Shown: positions 28,973 through 38,890 of the stretch, piece by piece
Layout of the letters: each line of letters opens with the position of its first letter
Numbering within the stretch: the first letter of the stretch is position 1
Assembly: GCF_028688295.1 (NCBI RefSeq)
Contig: NZ_JAQTYM010000003.1
Coordinates: 17,455-81,454, forward strand
DNA from: Sulfuricurvum sp.
Lineage (GTDB): Bacteria > Campylobacterota > Campylobacteria > Campylobacterales > Sulfurimonadaceae
DNA length: 64,000 nucleotides
Reading direction: 5' to 3'
Translations under genes and position numbers: made by a program
Notes under the pieces: generated by a model
The model's input: only the letters and a program-made list of their open reading frames with translations
Database searches by the model: none
What the model was told of the DNA's origin: nothing

Positions 28973-29905
28973 ATGCCTTTATCCCTGATTAATTCTTCGC
29001 ACCATATTGTTCTAATCGCCCATACCAACCCAGATGCCGATTCACTGGGTTCTGCATGTGCTTTTTACTCTTATCTTATCCGTTTCCAAAAAAAAGTGAC
29101 ATTATTTTGTGTTTCTAAGGAGATCAATCCTAATTTAGGATTTTTGCCGTGGTTTGAGAAATTGACAGACCGTTTCCCTGATGATGCTGATTGTATGATT
29201 AGCTTTGATTGTGGGAGTTATGGGCGTTTGGGAATTGAAAAAGAGATACCCCTGATCAATATTGATCATCATGTGAGTAATGACTTTTACGGAACACTCA
29301 ATATCATCAATACGGACGCGATAAGCACAACTGAAGTCGTTTATGACTTTTTTGTTACTAATGATATAAAAATCAATGGTAAAATGGCACTTTCGCTTTA
29401 TGCGGGACTTTTGGATGATTCTCGGTGTTTTAGCGATCCAGAATGTTCGCTGAAAACGTTTGATCTTGCGCATGCATTGATAAAGTCTGGAGCCGACCAT
29501 TCACGGTGTGTTGAGTGGCTTTATCAACGCCGTTCACTTGCATCCATTCGTGTTCGCAGTGTGTTGTTAAAAGAGATGAAACTGCTTGCGGATGGGCGAT
29601 TAGCCGTTTTTGAAGTTCCCCTGTCTCTTTTAGAAGAGACGGGTGCCATCATAAGCGAATGTAAAAAAGTATTGGATGAAGCACTCGGAATACGGAGTGT
29701 TCACGCTTCTATTATCTTTTTTGAACATCCTCTCGGGGGCTTAAAAGTTTCATTGCGGAGTAATGGAACGCTGGATGCTTCACGAATAATGGGGTTGTTT
29801 GGTGGTGGCGGACATGTTAAGCGTGCAGGTACACGATTAAAACAGAAGAATTATTCAGAATTAGTAGAGAACATAATGAGTGTGATAACAAAGGAGTTTG
29901 TGTGA
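28973..29905 (+). CDS. DHH-family phosphoesterase (NrnA-like)
   Basis: AHTNPDADSLGSACAFYSYL, INIDHHVSND, FGGGGHVKRAG. Confidence 0.9.
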   Translation: MPLSLINSSHHIVLIAHTNPDADSLGSACAFYSYLIRFQKKVTLFCVSKEINPNLGFLPWFEKLTDRFPDDADCMISFDCGSYGRLGIEKEIPLINIDHHVSNDFYGTLNIINTDAISTTEVVYDFFVTNDIKINGKMALSLYAGLLDDSRCFSDPECSLKTFDLAHALIKSGADHSRCVEWLYQRRSLASIRVRSVLLKEMKLLADGRLAVFEVPLSLLEETGAIISECKKVLDEALGIRSVHASIIFFEHPLGGLKVSLRSNGTLDASRIMGLFGGGGHVKRAGTRLKQKNYSELVENIMSVITKEFV

Positions 29906-31272
29906 GAAGAGGCCGAAACAATTCGGGAGTTATAGGATGGATATTAGCGGCAGTGGTAGTGGGTGCCATAGGATTTATGGCGTTTTCACCATCGTTTGAG
30001 CGAGAAGATCCAAAAGTGACATTAAGTCATGACGGATATTGGAATTTTAAAGATCCTATTAGCGTTTCGGTAGAAGATAAAAGTGGATTAAAATCGTTCA
30101 AGGCAACGATTGCTACACCACACGAAGAGTGGGTTGTCGTCGAAGAAAACAGACCATCATCTAAAGTGAAAAACACATTTTCGGTTCTCCCTCCAAAAGG
30201 GGTTCGCCGTGTTGAAGCAGCTTCGGTAACGCTCAAAATTGAAGCAACAGATAATAGCTTGTGGGGTCTTTTTATGGGTAATACCTATAAAGAAGAGATT
30301 ACATTGGTGATTGATCAGCGTCGTCCGCTACTCGCGATTATCGCGAACTCTTATAAAATTCAAAAAGGTGGAGCGGCAATTGTTATTTTCAAAGCCGAAG
30401 ATGCTCACCTAAAAAGTTTGAAAATCGAGACCAATTTCGGTAAAACCTTTATTGCGCAACCGTTTATGAAAGAGGGATATTACGCCTCTTTAGTAGCATG
30501 GCCGGTACAAGAGCAAACCTTTAGTGCAACCGTTGTCGCCCGTGACCATGCCGGAAATGAAACCAAAAATGCAATTCCTCTTCGTTTAAAAGACCATGTT
30601 TATCGCGTCTCGAATATTGAACTTAGTGATGCCTTTTTAGACGGTAAAATTGCAGAGTTGGCCAACGTTTACGAACAAACGGCTGGAGTAGATGATCGTT
30701 TGGAACAATTTCGTATTATCAACGAAAAAGTACGTGCTGATAATGAAAAAGTAATTCATGAAGTAACTTCAAAAGTATCGAAGAATATCATTACAGAGTT
30801 TACACCTGAACCTTTTTACCCCTTGGTAAACGGTCAAAAAGTTGCAGACTTTGGAGATCATCGCATTTATAGCTATAAAGGGCAGGAAAATATCTCCAAT
30901 GCATACCACATGGGACTTGATTTGGCGAGCGTTTCGATGGGAGCGATTAAAGCCTCCAATGGTGGGAAAGTTGTTTTTTCTCAAGAGAATGGAATTTACG
31001 GAAACTTACCAATTATAGATCATGGTTTTGGACTCTATACGTTGTATGGACACTGTTCTGATGTCCATGTTCAAGAGGGAGATGTTGCCGCACTAGGACA
31101 ACAAATTGCAAAAACAGGCCTCAGTGGTTATGCTATGGGAGATCATCTCCATTTTGGTGTTTTGGTTCAAGGAATTGAGGTTCGTCCTGAAGAATGGATG
31201 GATACAAAGTGGATTTATGACAATATTACCAGTGTTATTGAAAGTGCAAAATTCACAATTAATCAACGCTAA
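29902..31272 (+). CDS. M23-family peptidoglycan metallopeptidase, membrane anchored
   Basis: YHMGLDLASVSMGAIKASNGGKVVFSQENGIYGNLPIIDHGFGLYTLYGHCSDVHVQEGD; GDHLHFGVLV. Confidence 0.9.
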   Translation: MRRGRNNSGVIGWILAAVVVGAIGFMAFSPSFEREDPKVTLSHDGYWNFKDPISVSVEDKSGLKSFKATIATPHEEWVVVEENRPSSKVKNTFSVLPPKGVRRVEAASVTLKIEATDNSLWGLFMGNTYKEEITLVIDQRRPLLAIIANSYKIQKGGAAIVIFKAEDAHLKSLKIETNFGKTFIAQPFMKEGYYASLVAWPVQEQTFSATVVARDHAGNETKNAIPLRLKDHVYRVSNIELSDAFLDGKIAELANVYEQTAGVDDRLEQFRIINEKVRADNEKVIHEVTSKVSKNIITEFTPEPFYPLVNGQKVADFGDHRIYSYKGQENISNAYHMGLDLASVSMGAIKASNGGKVVFSQENGIYGNLPIIDHGFGLYTLYGHCSDVHVQEGDVAALGQQIAKTGLSGYAMGDHLHFGVLVQGIEVRPEEWMDTKWIYDNITSVIESAKFTINQR

Positions 31273-31329
31273 AACCGATATAATTAACTTTTAAATAATT
31301 TTTGTTTGATGGTAAATAAGGAATTAACA

Positions 31330-32214
31330 ATGATGCAGACAACGATTGGTAAAAGTGTTGAACTAGTAGGGATCGGTTTGCATCGAGGCTCTCCGGTAAA
31401 ATTGAGACTTGAGCCGTTGGCTGCGAATAGCGGTATTGTATTTTACCGTAGCGATGCAGGGGTATCTATCCCTTTGATTCCTGAGAATGTTGTTGATACA
31501 AAAATGGCAACGGTAATCGGGCGTGAAGGTGTTACTATCTCAACTATTGAGCATATGCTCTCCGCGATTTATGCGTATGGTATCGATAACTTACGTGTTA
31601 TTGTCGATGCCGATGAAGTGCCGGTGATGGATGGCTCATCCATGAGTTTTTGTATGCTCCTTGAAGAAGCTGGTATCATACCTCAAGATATGCCAAAAAA
31701 AATTATGCGAATCAAAAAAGAGGTTATTGTTCAAGAGGGGGATAAATACGTTAAATTGATCCCCTCCAATGACATGAATTACGATTTTACGATCAAATTT
31801 TCCCATCCCGTCATTGATAAACAAAGCTATGTTTTAGCGTTTACCAAAGAGAACTATAAAAAAGAGATTGCCCGCGCACGGACCTTTGGATTCGTACACG
31901 AAGTGCAATACCTCCGATCCAAAGGGCTCGCCTTGGGCGGAAGTTTGGAAAATGCGGTGGTGTTGGATGACAAAAAAGTGCTCAACCCAGAAGGGTTACG
32001 TTTCGGGGATGAGTTTGTTCGTCATAAAATCCTCGATGCTATCGGGGATATGTCGCTGATTGGGATGAATTTTATCGGTAACTACGAAGCGTTCGCGGGG
32101 AGTCATGATCTCAACCACAAATTGACGTTGGAGCTTCTTAAAGATCCGGCAAATTATGAGATTGTTGAACTCGCGTACACTGAGTCAAAAGAGTTGGCAA
32201 AAGCGTATGCATGA
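31330..32214 (+). CDS. lpxC: UDP-3-O-acyl-N-acetylglucosamine deacetylase
   Basis: GKSVELVGIGLHRG; STIEHMLSAIYAYGIDNL; AGSHDLNHKLTLELL. Confidence 0.95.
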   Translation: MMQTTIGKSVELVGIGLHRGSPVKLRLEPLAANSGIVFYRSDAGVSIPLIPENVVDTKMATVIGREGVTISTIEHMLSAIYAYGIDNLRVIVDADEVPVMDGSSMSFCMLLEEAGIIPQDMPKKIMRIKKEVIVQEGDKYVKLIPSNDMNYDFTIKFSHPVIDKQSYVLAFTKENYKKEIARARTFGFVHEVQYLRSKGLALGGSLENAVVLDDKKVLNPEGLRFGDEFVRHKILDAIGDMSLIGMNFIGNYEAFAGSHDLNHKLTLELLKDPANYEIVELAYTESKELAKAYA

Positions 32215-32659
32215 TGCCCTCGTGATCGCGCTCGGTTCTCCTGTTCTTGTAGGCATTTACAAAGAAGGAGCGTTAGTCGAAGAGATTAAAAGTGATGGTA
32301 TGAGTTCGGATGTATTGGCTGAAATTTTCGATTCTTTATTAAAAAAATACTCTTTTTCTCATTTGATCTATGCCAAAGGTCCCGGGAGTTTTATGGGGAT
32401 CAAAGTTACCTATCTTTTTCTCAAAACCCTCAGTATCACGAAAAAAGTTCCCCTTTTGGCAACGGATGCGTTCTTTTTTAACCAAAATAGTCCCATCAAA
32501 GCAGTTGGAAAGCTCTATTTTGTTAAAAATAGCTCAACCATTGAGTTAGAACCGTTGGTCTCACCTGAGATTACCGCCTTTGAACTCCCCCATTCTATCG
32601 ATATACAAAATTTTGATTCGGATAATCTCCCTTATTATGGGATTGATGCCGTAGGATAA
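32207..32659 (+). CDS. tsaB: Short TsaB-like protein (tRNA t6A biosynthesis)
   Basis: YAKGPGSFMGIKVTYLFLKTLS (TsaB GPGSFTG motif); about 150 aa; start overlaps the lpxC stop. Confidence 0.7.
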   Translation: MHDALVIALGSPVLVGIYKEGALVEEIKSDGMSSDVLAEIFDSLLKKYSFSHLIYAKGPGSFMGIKVTYLFLKTLSITKKVPLLATDAFFFNQNSPIKAVGKLYFVKNSSTIELEPLVSPEITAFELPHSIDIQNFDSDNLPYYGIDAVG

Positions 32660-32668
32660 GGAAATAAT

Positions 32669-33550
32669 TTGTTCGTTAGTGTACCTGCAACGAGTGCGAA
32701 TTTAGGACCCGGATTTGATTCATTAGGGCTTGCTGTTGATTTGCGTAACCAAGTAGAATTGGTGCCGTCACGTTTTTTTGCCGTTTCCATCAAAGGTGAG
32801 GGAGAAAACAACCCTCGCCTTAAAGGAAATAATCTTTTCGTTTCTATTTTCAATGAGCACTATCGCCGTTTAACCCAAAAACGCCAAAATTTCAAATTTA
32901 CGTTTTACAACCAAATCCCGATGTCGCGCGGTCTAGGTAGTTCATCTGCCGTTATCGTTAGCGCTATCAGCTGCGCCCATGAAGCAGCAGGAGTAAAAGT
33001 TTCCAAGCGTCGCATACTCAATCATGCCCTCGTATATGAGAGTCATCCTGATAATATTACCCCCGCAGTAATGGGGGGATTTAATGCAGCTATGGTGGAG
33101 AAGCAAAAGGTTTTTTCACAGCAAAAACATCTCCCTGATTATCTCAAAGCGGTGGTTGTTATCCCTAACAAACCGATCTCAACTGCTAAATCGCGCACGA
33201 CACTCCCTAAATCGTATAGTAAAGAGAATGCTGTCTTTAATCTTTCCCATACTGCGGTGACAGTGGGGGCTTTCTTTAATGAGGATTGGGAGATGCTTCG
33301 TCTCGCGACCCAAGATCGTTTTCACCAAAAAGTAAGGATGAAGATGTTGCCTGAACTCTTTGCCGTGCAAAAAATGGCATACGATAACGGGGCATTGATG
33401 TCTACATTATCAGGTAGTGGATCGACATTTTTTAACATGGTTTATGACCAAGATGCCCAGATGTTAGCCGATAAATTCAAATCGGAATTTACCGATTTTG
33501 AGATCAAAATCTTAGGTTTTGACAATGACGGTTTAGTTGTCGAACGATAA
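32669..33550 (+). CDS. thrB: Homoserine kinase
   Basis: [36 protein letters not shown] kinase fold; TTG start. Confidence 0.94.
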   Translation: MFVSVPATSANLGPGFDSLGLAVDLRNQVELVPSRFFAVSIKGEGENNPRLKGNNLFVSIFNEHYRRLTQKRQNFKFTFYNQIPMSRGLGSSSAVIVSAISCAHEAAGVKVSKRRILNHALVYESHPDNITPAVMGGFNAAMVEKQKVFSQQKHLPDYLKAVVVIPNKPISTAKSRTTLPKSYSKENAVFNLSHTAVTVGAFFNEDWEMLRLATQDRFHQKVRMKMLPELFAVQKMAYDNGALMSTLSGSGSTFFNMVYDQDAQMLADKFKSEFTDFEIKILGFDNDGLVVER

Positions 33551-33570
33551 CTAAGGAAGTATTGGATATA

Positions 33571-33825
33571 ATGGCGCAAAAGTTACATCAGCCTATACGC
33601 ATGTGCGTAGTTTGTCGTGAGCGCTTCGCTCAAGAAGCACTTTTACGCCTTCAGTGTCGCAATGGGTCTTTAGAACCTTATGCCTACGAAGGGAGAAGTT
33701 TTTATATGTGCCGATCTTGCATCGATCATAAAAAAACTCCGGGTCAGTTGTCCCGTCAATGTAAAAGCGGCGCTAGCATAGAGCTAATGAATCGGTTAAA
33801 GGAGATCATCGTTAATGATGGATAA
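33571..33825 (+). CDS. YlxR/DUF448 family protein
   Basis: [20 protein letters not shown]; immediately upstream of infB. Confidence 0.85.
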   Translation: MAQKLHQPIRMCVVCRERFAQEALLRLQCRNGSLEPYAYEGRSFYMCRSCIDHKKTPGQLSRQCKSGASIELMNRLKEIIVNDG

Positions 33826-36346
33826 AGTTAGAGTTCATGAAATTGCCAAGGAACTTGGTATCAATTCGAAAGAGGTAGTGGATAAAGCAGCCGCAATGGG
33901 GCTAAACGTGAAAACTGCCTCAAGTTCGGTTTCGATCGAAGAAGCTGAGCAAATCATGAACTATATCATGAGCGGTGCATCCGTTGAGAGCTCTGCACCT
34001 AAATCTACCCCTAAACCTGCTAATGTAGAAGAGATTATTACAGTAGTATCCTCAACTGAAAAAGAATCACCAGTTCTTGTTGTTGAAGTTAAGAGTGAAC
34101 CTGTTGAGGAAATTGTACCTGTTGAACCAGATGCTCCAAAGCGTTCAGGATTAAAAATCGTTAAGAAAAAGCGTCCTGTTGAAGAAGAAGTCGTAGCTCC
34201 TGCCCGTCAAGAAGCTACACATGTCTCCAGTTATGGCAAATTAAGTGAGCAGGCTCAACGTGAATTAGAAGCGAAACGAGCGAAAAAAACACAAAATAGC
34301 AGTTCACCGGTACAGAAAAAAGATCAAGGGGTTCGCCTTGATATTTTCGGCGGCGGAATCTCCGATGTCTCTATGGACTATGAGCAAGATCAAGTTGTTT
34401 TGATGGACTTCAACGATTTGGGTGCTAATTTGCCACCGGAAGAAGAGCAAAAACCGAAAGAGAAAAAACCGATCGGTCGTAACGCGGGTAAAAAACAGGG
34501 TGCTAATCGTGGTAAACCACGTCAAGTATCTCGTGAAGCTCGTAAACGTTACACGAAAGATGCTAAAGAAGATGAAGTTATTACTCACGTTGAAATCGCA
34601 GAAGATGTCCGTGTTTATGAGTTTGCTGAAAAAGTAGGTCAGACTATCTCTGCGGTTATTAAAGTCCTTTTTGACCTCGGAATGATGGTGACTAAAAATG
34701 ACTTCCTCGGTAAAGACGAAATCGAAATCTTGGCGAGTGAGTTCGGTGTCGAAGTAACCACCATCGATCCAAAAGATGCCTTTAATCTTGAGACTGCATA
34801 CGATGAAGAGCACGAAGACAGTGAGGGTGCAGTAGAGCGTCCTCCTGTTATCACCATCATGGGTCACGTTGACCATGGTAAAACCTCTCTCCTTGATGCG
34901 ATCCGTAATGCAAAAGTAGCCCACGGCGAAGCGGGTGGAATCACTCAGCACATCGGTGCCTACTCAGTAGAGCAAAAAGGTAAATTGATTACGTTCCTCG
35001 ATACTCCGGGGCATGAAGCGTTTAGCGCAATGCGTTCACGCGGTGCACAACTTACCGATATTATCGTTATCGTAGTAGCGGCAGATGATGGGGTTAAACC
35101 TCAAACCCGCGAATCGGTTCAACATGCGAAAGAGGCTAAGGTTCCGGTTATTGTTGCGGTGAACAAAATGGACAAACCGGGTGCTAATCCCGATATGGTT
35201 AAAGCACAAATGGCAGAACTCGGACTTAACCCTACTGAGTGGGGCGGAGATGTCGAGTTTGTCGGCGTATCGGCTAAAGCAATGACAGGTATCGATGAGC
35301 TTTTAGAGGCGATCTTGCTCCAATCCGAAGTGATGGAACTCAAAGCAAATCCTGATGTTATGGCAAAAGCGGTTGTTGTTGAGTCTACATTGGAAAAAGG
35401 TCGTGGACCGGTTGCTACCGTTATCGTTCAAAACGGAACATTGCGCGTCGGTGATAACATCGTGTGCGGCGGGGCTTATGGACGCGTTCGAGCACTTATT
35501 AGTGATCGTAAAGCACAGCTTCAACACATCGGACCGAGTCAAACCGCGGTTGTTGTAGGACTCAGTGACGTACCGCCATCAGGTGAAGTGATGATGGTGA
35601 TGGAGAGTGATCGTGAAGCGCGCGAAGTAGCACAAAAACGTGCCGAGTATGATCGGCACCGCGAACTTTCATTGAGTACCAAAGCATCGTTTGATGATTT
35701 GACCTCATTGATCGCTGAGGGTCGTATTAAAGCCCTTAAAGTCGTTCTTAAAACCGACGTTCATGGATCTCTTGAGGCGATTAAATCGGCTCTTGCAGAG
35801 TTGCGTAACGAAGAGGTAAAAGTAGAAGTTATCTCTAGCGGTGTCGGTGGAATCACTGAAAATGACATTGCATTGGTCAACAACAGCGAAAACTGTGCAC
35901 TACTCGGATTTAACGTACGTCCTACGGGTAATGTTAACGCGATGGCTAAACAGATGGGTGTAGAGATCAAAACCTACTCTATTATTTATCAGTTGATCGA
36001 CGATGTTAAATTGTTGCTCGGCGGCATGATGGCACCGCAATTTAGAGAAGAGAACACTGGACAAGCCGAAGTTCGTGACACGTTCCCAATGCCTAAAGGC
36101 TCAGGAACTATCGCAGGATGTGTGGTTGTTGACGGTAAACTCGTACGCGGCGGAATGGTTCGCGTTATCCGTGAGGGTGTTGTTATCCATGAAGGTGATC
36201 TTACGTCACTCCGACGTTTCAAAGACGATGTCAAAGAGGTTGGTAAAGGGATGGATTGTGGTGTTGTTCTCAACGGCTACACCGATGTCAAAGTGGGTGA
36301 CGTTATCGAAACCTTCAAAAAAATCGAGACAAAAGTATCCCTGTGA
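33815..36346 (+). CDS. infB: Translation initiation factor IF-2
   Basis: [36 protein letters not shown]-motifs. Confidence 0.97.
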   Translation: MMDKVRVHEIAKELGINSKEVVDKAAAMGLNVKTASSSVSIEEAEQIMNYIMSGASVESSAPKSTPKPANVEEIITVVSSTEKESPVLVVEVKSEPVEEIVPVEPDAPKRSGLKIVKKKRPVEEEVVAPARQEATHVSSYGKLSEQAQRELEAKRAKKTQNSSSPVQKKDQGVRLDIFGGGISDVSMDYEQDQVVLMDFNDLGANLPPEEEQKPKEKKPIGRNAGKKQGANRGKPRQVSREARKRYTKDAKEDEVITHVEIAEDVRVYEFAEKVGQTISAVIKVLFDLGMMVTKNDFLGKDEIEILASEFGVEVTTIDPKDAFNLETAYDEEHEDSEGAVERPPVITIMGHVDHGKTSLLDAIRNAKVAHGEAGGITQHIGAYSVEQKGKLITFLDTPGHEAFSAMRSRGAQLTDIIVIVVAADDGVKPQTRESVQHAKEAKVPVIVAVNKMDKPGANPDMVKAQMAELGLNPTEWGGDVEFVGVSAKAMTGIDELLEAILLQSEVMELKANPDVMAKAVVVESTLEKGRGPVATVIVQNGTLRVGDNIVCGGAYGRVRALISDRKAQLQHIGPSQTAVVVGLSDVPPSGEVMMVMESDREAREVAQKRAEYDRHRELSLSTKASFDDLTSLIAEGRIKALKVVLKTDVHGSLEAIKSALAELRNEEVKVEVISSGVGGITENDIALVNNSENCALLGFNVRPTGNVNAMAKQMGVEIKTYSIIYQLIDDVKLLLGGMMAPQFREENTGQAEVRDTFPMPKGSGTIAGCVVVDGKLVRGGMVRVIREGVVIHEGDLTSLRRFKDDVKEVGKGMDCGVVLNGYTDVKVGDVIETFKKIETKVSL

Positions 36347-36708
36347 CGCCGGCACAAATAAAAATCAAGCGAACGGAATCGATTCTCAAAGAGTTGATTC
36401 CCGAAGCGATCAGCCAACTCTCCGATGCGCGTGTGCGTGAAGTGGATGTAATCGATGTCCATTGTTCCCGCGGACGAAGCGATGCAAAAGTCTATCTTGA
36501 TCCTCATCACTACACTCCGCAAGAACAAGCCGCCTTTTTAAAACTGCTCGAAAAAGCGCGCCCGATTATCGAAGAGCATTGTATGAAAGATCAAGGGTGG
36601 TTTCGTAGCCCCCGTATGACCTTCGTGTTTGATGATACCCTCAAACGAAGTCAAAATATCGAGGCGTTGTTCGCCCAAATCGCCAAGGAGAAAAAAGATG
36701 AGTCTTGA
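36343..36708 (+). CDS. rbfA: Ribosome-binding factor A
   Basis: Between infB and rimP; RbfA-like size and pattern. Confidence 0.85.
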   Translation: MTPAQIKIKRTESILKELIPEAISQLSDARVREVDVIDVHCSRGRSDAKVYLDPHHYTPQEQAAFLKLLEKARPIIEEHCMKDQGWFRSPRMTFVFDDTLKRSQNIEALFAQIAKEKKDES

Positions 36709-37129
36709 ATCTGACATCAAAAAAATGGTTGAATCTATCGGCTTGTCTCTCTACGATACTGCCGTACTTAATGAAAATGAGAACACAATTTTTCGTGTCA
36801 GTGTTACCGCTCCTGGTGGAGTAACGCTCAACCAATGTGCTGAACTCACCCATCTTATCAATCCATTATTAGACGTTACCTCTCCGGTAAGCGGTGAATA
36901 CCGTCTCGAAGTAAGCTCACCCGGCATTGAGCGTCGTCTCAAAACACTAGAGCACTTTATCCAATCAGTGGGTGAAAAAGTTGCTTTGAGTACCATTTCT
37001 AAAGAGAAATATGAGGGTGAAATGATCGGTGTCGAAAACGATGAGATCATTTTAATGACCAAAGAGAACGGTGAGCAAAAAATCCCTTTCCGCTCAATCA
37101 GCAAGGCTAAAACCTACTTCGAGTGGTAA
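36698..37129 (+). CDS. rimP: Ribosome maturation factor RimP
   Basis: GLSLYDTAV; SGEYRLEVSSPGIERRL; start MSLESD inside ORF 36629..37129. Confidence 0.92.
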   Translation: MSLESDIKKMVESIGLSLYDTAVLNENENTIFRVSVTAPGGVTLNQCAELTHLINPLLDVTSPVSGEYRLEVSSPGIERRLKTLEHFIQSVGEKVALSTISKEKYEGEMIGVENDEIILMTKENGEQKIPFRSISKAKTYFEW

Positions 37130-38136
37130 TGAAAACCACCGCACTTCATGCTATGAAACTCGCGCTCGAAGCAGCGTGGGAGTATCAACTTCTCACTTTC
37201 CCTAATCCTGCCGTCGGTGCAGCGTGTATTTCTTCGGATGGTTCAATCCTCTCTCTCGGTGTGCATAAAATCGCGGGTGGTCCCCACGCCGAAGTTTATG
37301 CACTGCGGAATGCCTATACGATTCTCTCAGGGGATAGCACTATTGCTACTAGCGATGATTCCCACGCCATACACGATTACCTCAGAACTCATCATAACGG
37401 CATTTTTAAAACGATTTCTATGGCGGTGACGCTGGAGCCGTGTGCTCATAGTGGAAAAACCCCCTCATGTGCATTGCTCATCCGAGATTTAGAGATTCAA
37501 GAACTTTTTATCGCGTGCAAAGACCCTAATCCTGAGGCTGCGAATGGGGAAAAAATCCTCGAAGATGCAGGGATTAAATGTACTTTTGGGGTGATGGAGA
37601 GTGAGGGGAATGCTCTATTGGCCCCTTTTATCCAGTGGCAAACCAACCCTTTTGTATTTTTTAAATGGGCACAGCGTCTCGATGGGACGATTGATAACGG
37701 AACGATCAGCTCACAGAGCTCACGCGTGCATGTTCATGCCCTACGTGATAAATGCGATTTGATCGTGATCGGCGGTAATACAGTGCGACAGGATCGCCCG
37801 ACACTCGATGCACGACTGGTCAATGGAAAAGCTCCCGATGTGTTGATCTATTCACATAATGAAGAGTTTGATCGATCAATCCCCCTTTTTCATATCCCTA
37901 ATCGTCAAGTTTTTATCGCCTCAGATTTGGAGCGGATAAAGGAGTATCGACTGGTGATGATCGAAGGGGGTGCAGGGATGTTTAGCGCAACCCGTGATAC
38001 GAGTGATTGGTATCTAAGTTACATTGCACCCAAAATCGGCGGGGGATCACAGAGTCTTGGAGTCATACAAGAGGATTTTGAGGTACTGCACGCTAAAATC
38101 ACCGATAATATTATCCTTTGGATGAAAAAGAAGTAG
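37129..38136 (+). CDS. ribD: Bifunctional riboflavin biosynthesis deaminase/reductase RibD
   Basis: NPAVGAACI, GGPHAEVYAL, TLEPCAHSGKTPSCALLI. Confidence 0.92.
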   Translation: MKTTALHAMKLALEAAWEYQLLTFPNPAVGAACISSDGSILSLGVHKIAGGPHAEVYALRNAYTILSGDSTIATSDDSHAIHDYLRTHHNGIFKTISMAVTLEPCAHSGKTPSCALLIRDLEIQELFIACKDPNPEAANGEKILEDAGIKCTFGVMESEGNALLAPFIQWQTNPFVFFKWAQRLDGTIDNGTISSQSSRVHVHALRDKCDLIVIGGNTVRQDRPTLDARLVNGKAPDVLIYSHNEEFDRSIPLFHIPNRQVFIASDLERIKEYRLVMIEGGAGMFSATRDTSDWYLSYIAPKIGGGSQSLGVIQEDFEVLHAKITDNIILWMKKK

Positions 38137-38144
38137 GAATTTTT

Positions 38145-38855
38145 ATGACCAAACAAGAAAAAATCGTCTCGATGTTCAACGATATCGCCCCAACGTATGA
38201 CCGTGCCAATCGGGTACTTAGTATGGGTGTCGATACCTTTTGGCGTCGCAAAGCATGCGATTTAGCGTTTGGTTATTGCTCCACAAAAGCTATGGATTCG
38301 ATAGTCGATGTTGCATGCGGTACGGGTGATATGATGGGATACTGGAAACGTCGTGCCGATAAAGCGGGCATCGCTGTGGCTGAAATCGTCGGGGTTGATC
38401 CTAGTGAGGGGATGGTCGGTGTCGGGCGCGAGAAATTTCCGACGATGTCATTTCACATTGCACCCGCAACCGAGCTTCCAAAACCGGAAACTTCTGCTGA
38501 TATCATCAGTATCTCTTACGGCATCCGTAACGTCGTTGAACGCCAAGCAGGGTTACGCGAATTTAACCGTGTATTAAAAACGGGGGGATTGGTAGTTATC
38601 CTCGAATTTATGAAAAATGAAAATCCATCCATGCTCGGAAAGGTGCGTGATTGGTACATGAACAATGTCCTCCCACGTATCGGCGGTTTGATCTCTAATA
38701 ATTATGAAGCGTACCGCTATCTCCCCGATTCTATTGAAGGCTTTTTAACGGTTGCCAAGATGAAAGCCGAACTCGAAGAAGCGGGATTTGAGATGCTCTA
38801 TACCAAAAGCTTTTCGATGGATATTTCGACGTTGATGATTGCCCGTAAAAAGTAG
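38145..38855 (+). CDS. ubiE: Demethylmenaquinone methyltransferase (UbiE/MenG)
   Basis: VSMFNDIAPTYDRANRVLSMGVD; DVACGTGDM; SYGIRNV. Confidence 0.93.
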   Translation: MTKQEKIVSMFNDIAPTYDRANRVLSMGVDTFWRRKACDLAFGYCSTKAMDSIVDVACGTGDMMGYWKRRADKAGIAVAEIVGVDPSEGMVGVGREKFPTMSFHIAPATELPKPETSADIISISYGIRNVVERQAGLREFNRVLKTGGLVVILEFMKNENPSMLGKVRDWYMNNVLPRIGGLISNNYEAYRYLPDSIEGFLTVAKMKAELEEAGFEMLYTKSFSMDISTLMIARKK

Positions 38856-38890
38856 GTAGTATTGTCCAAGTTGTAGGTTAAAGGAATAAA

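Noticed and set aside
34304-34951. 215-aa minus-strand ORF
   Set aside because: Antisense to infB, low-complexity translation with no recognisable domain; shadow ORF.
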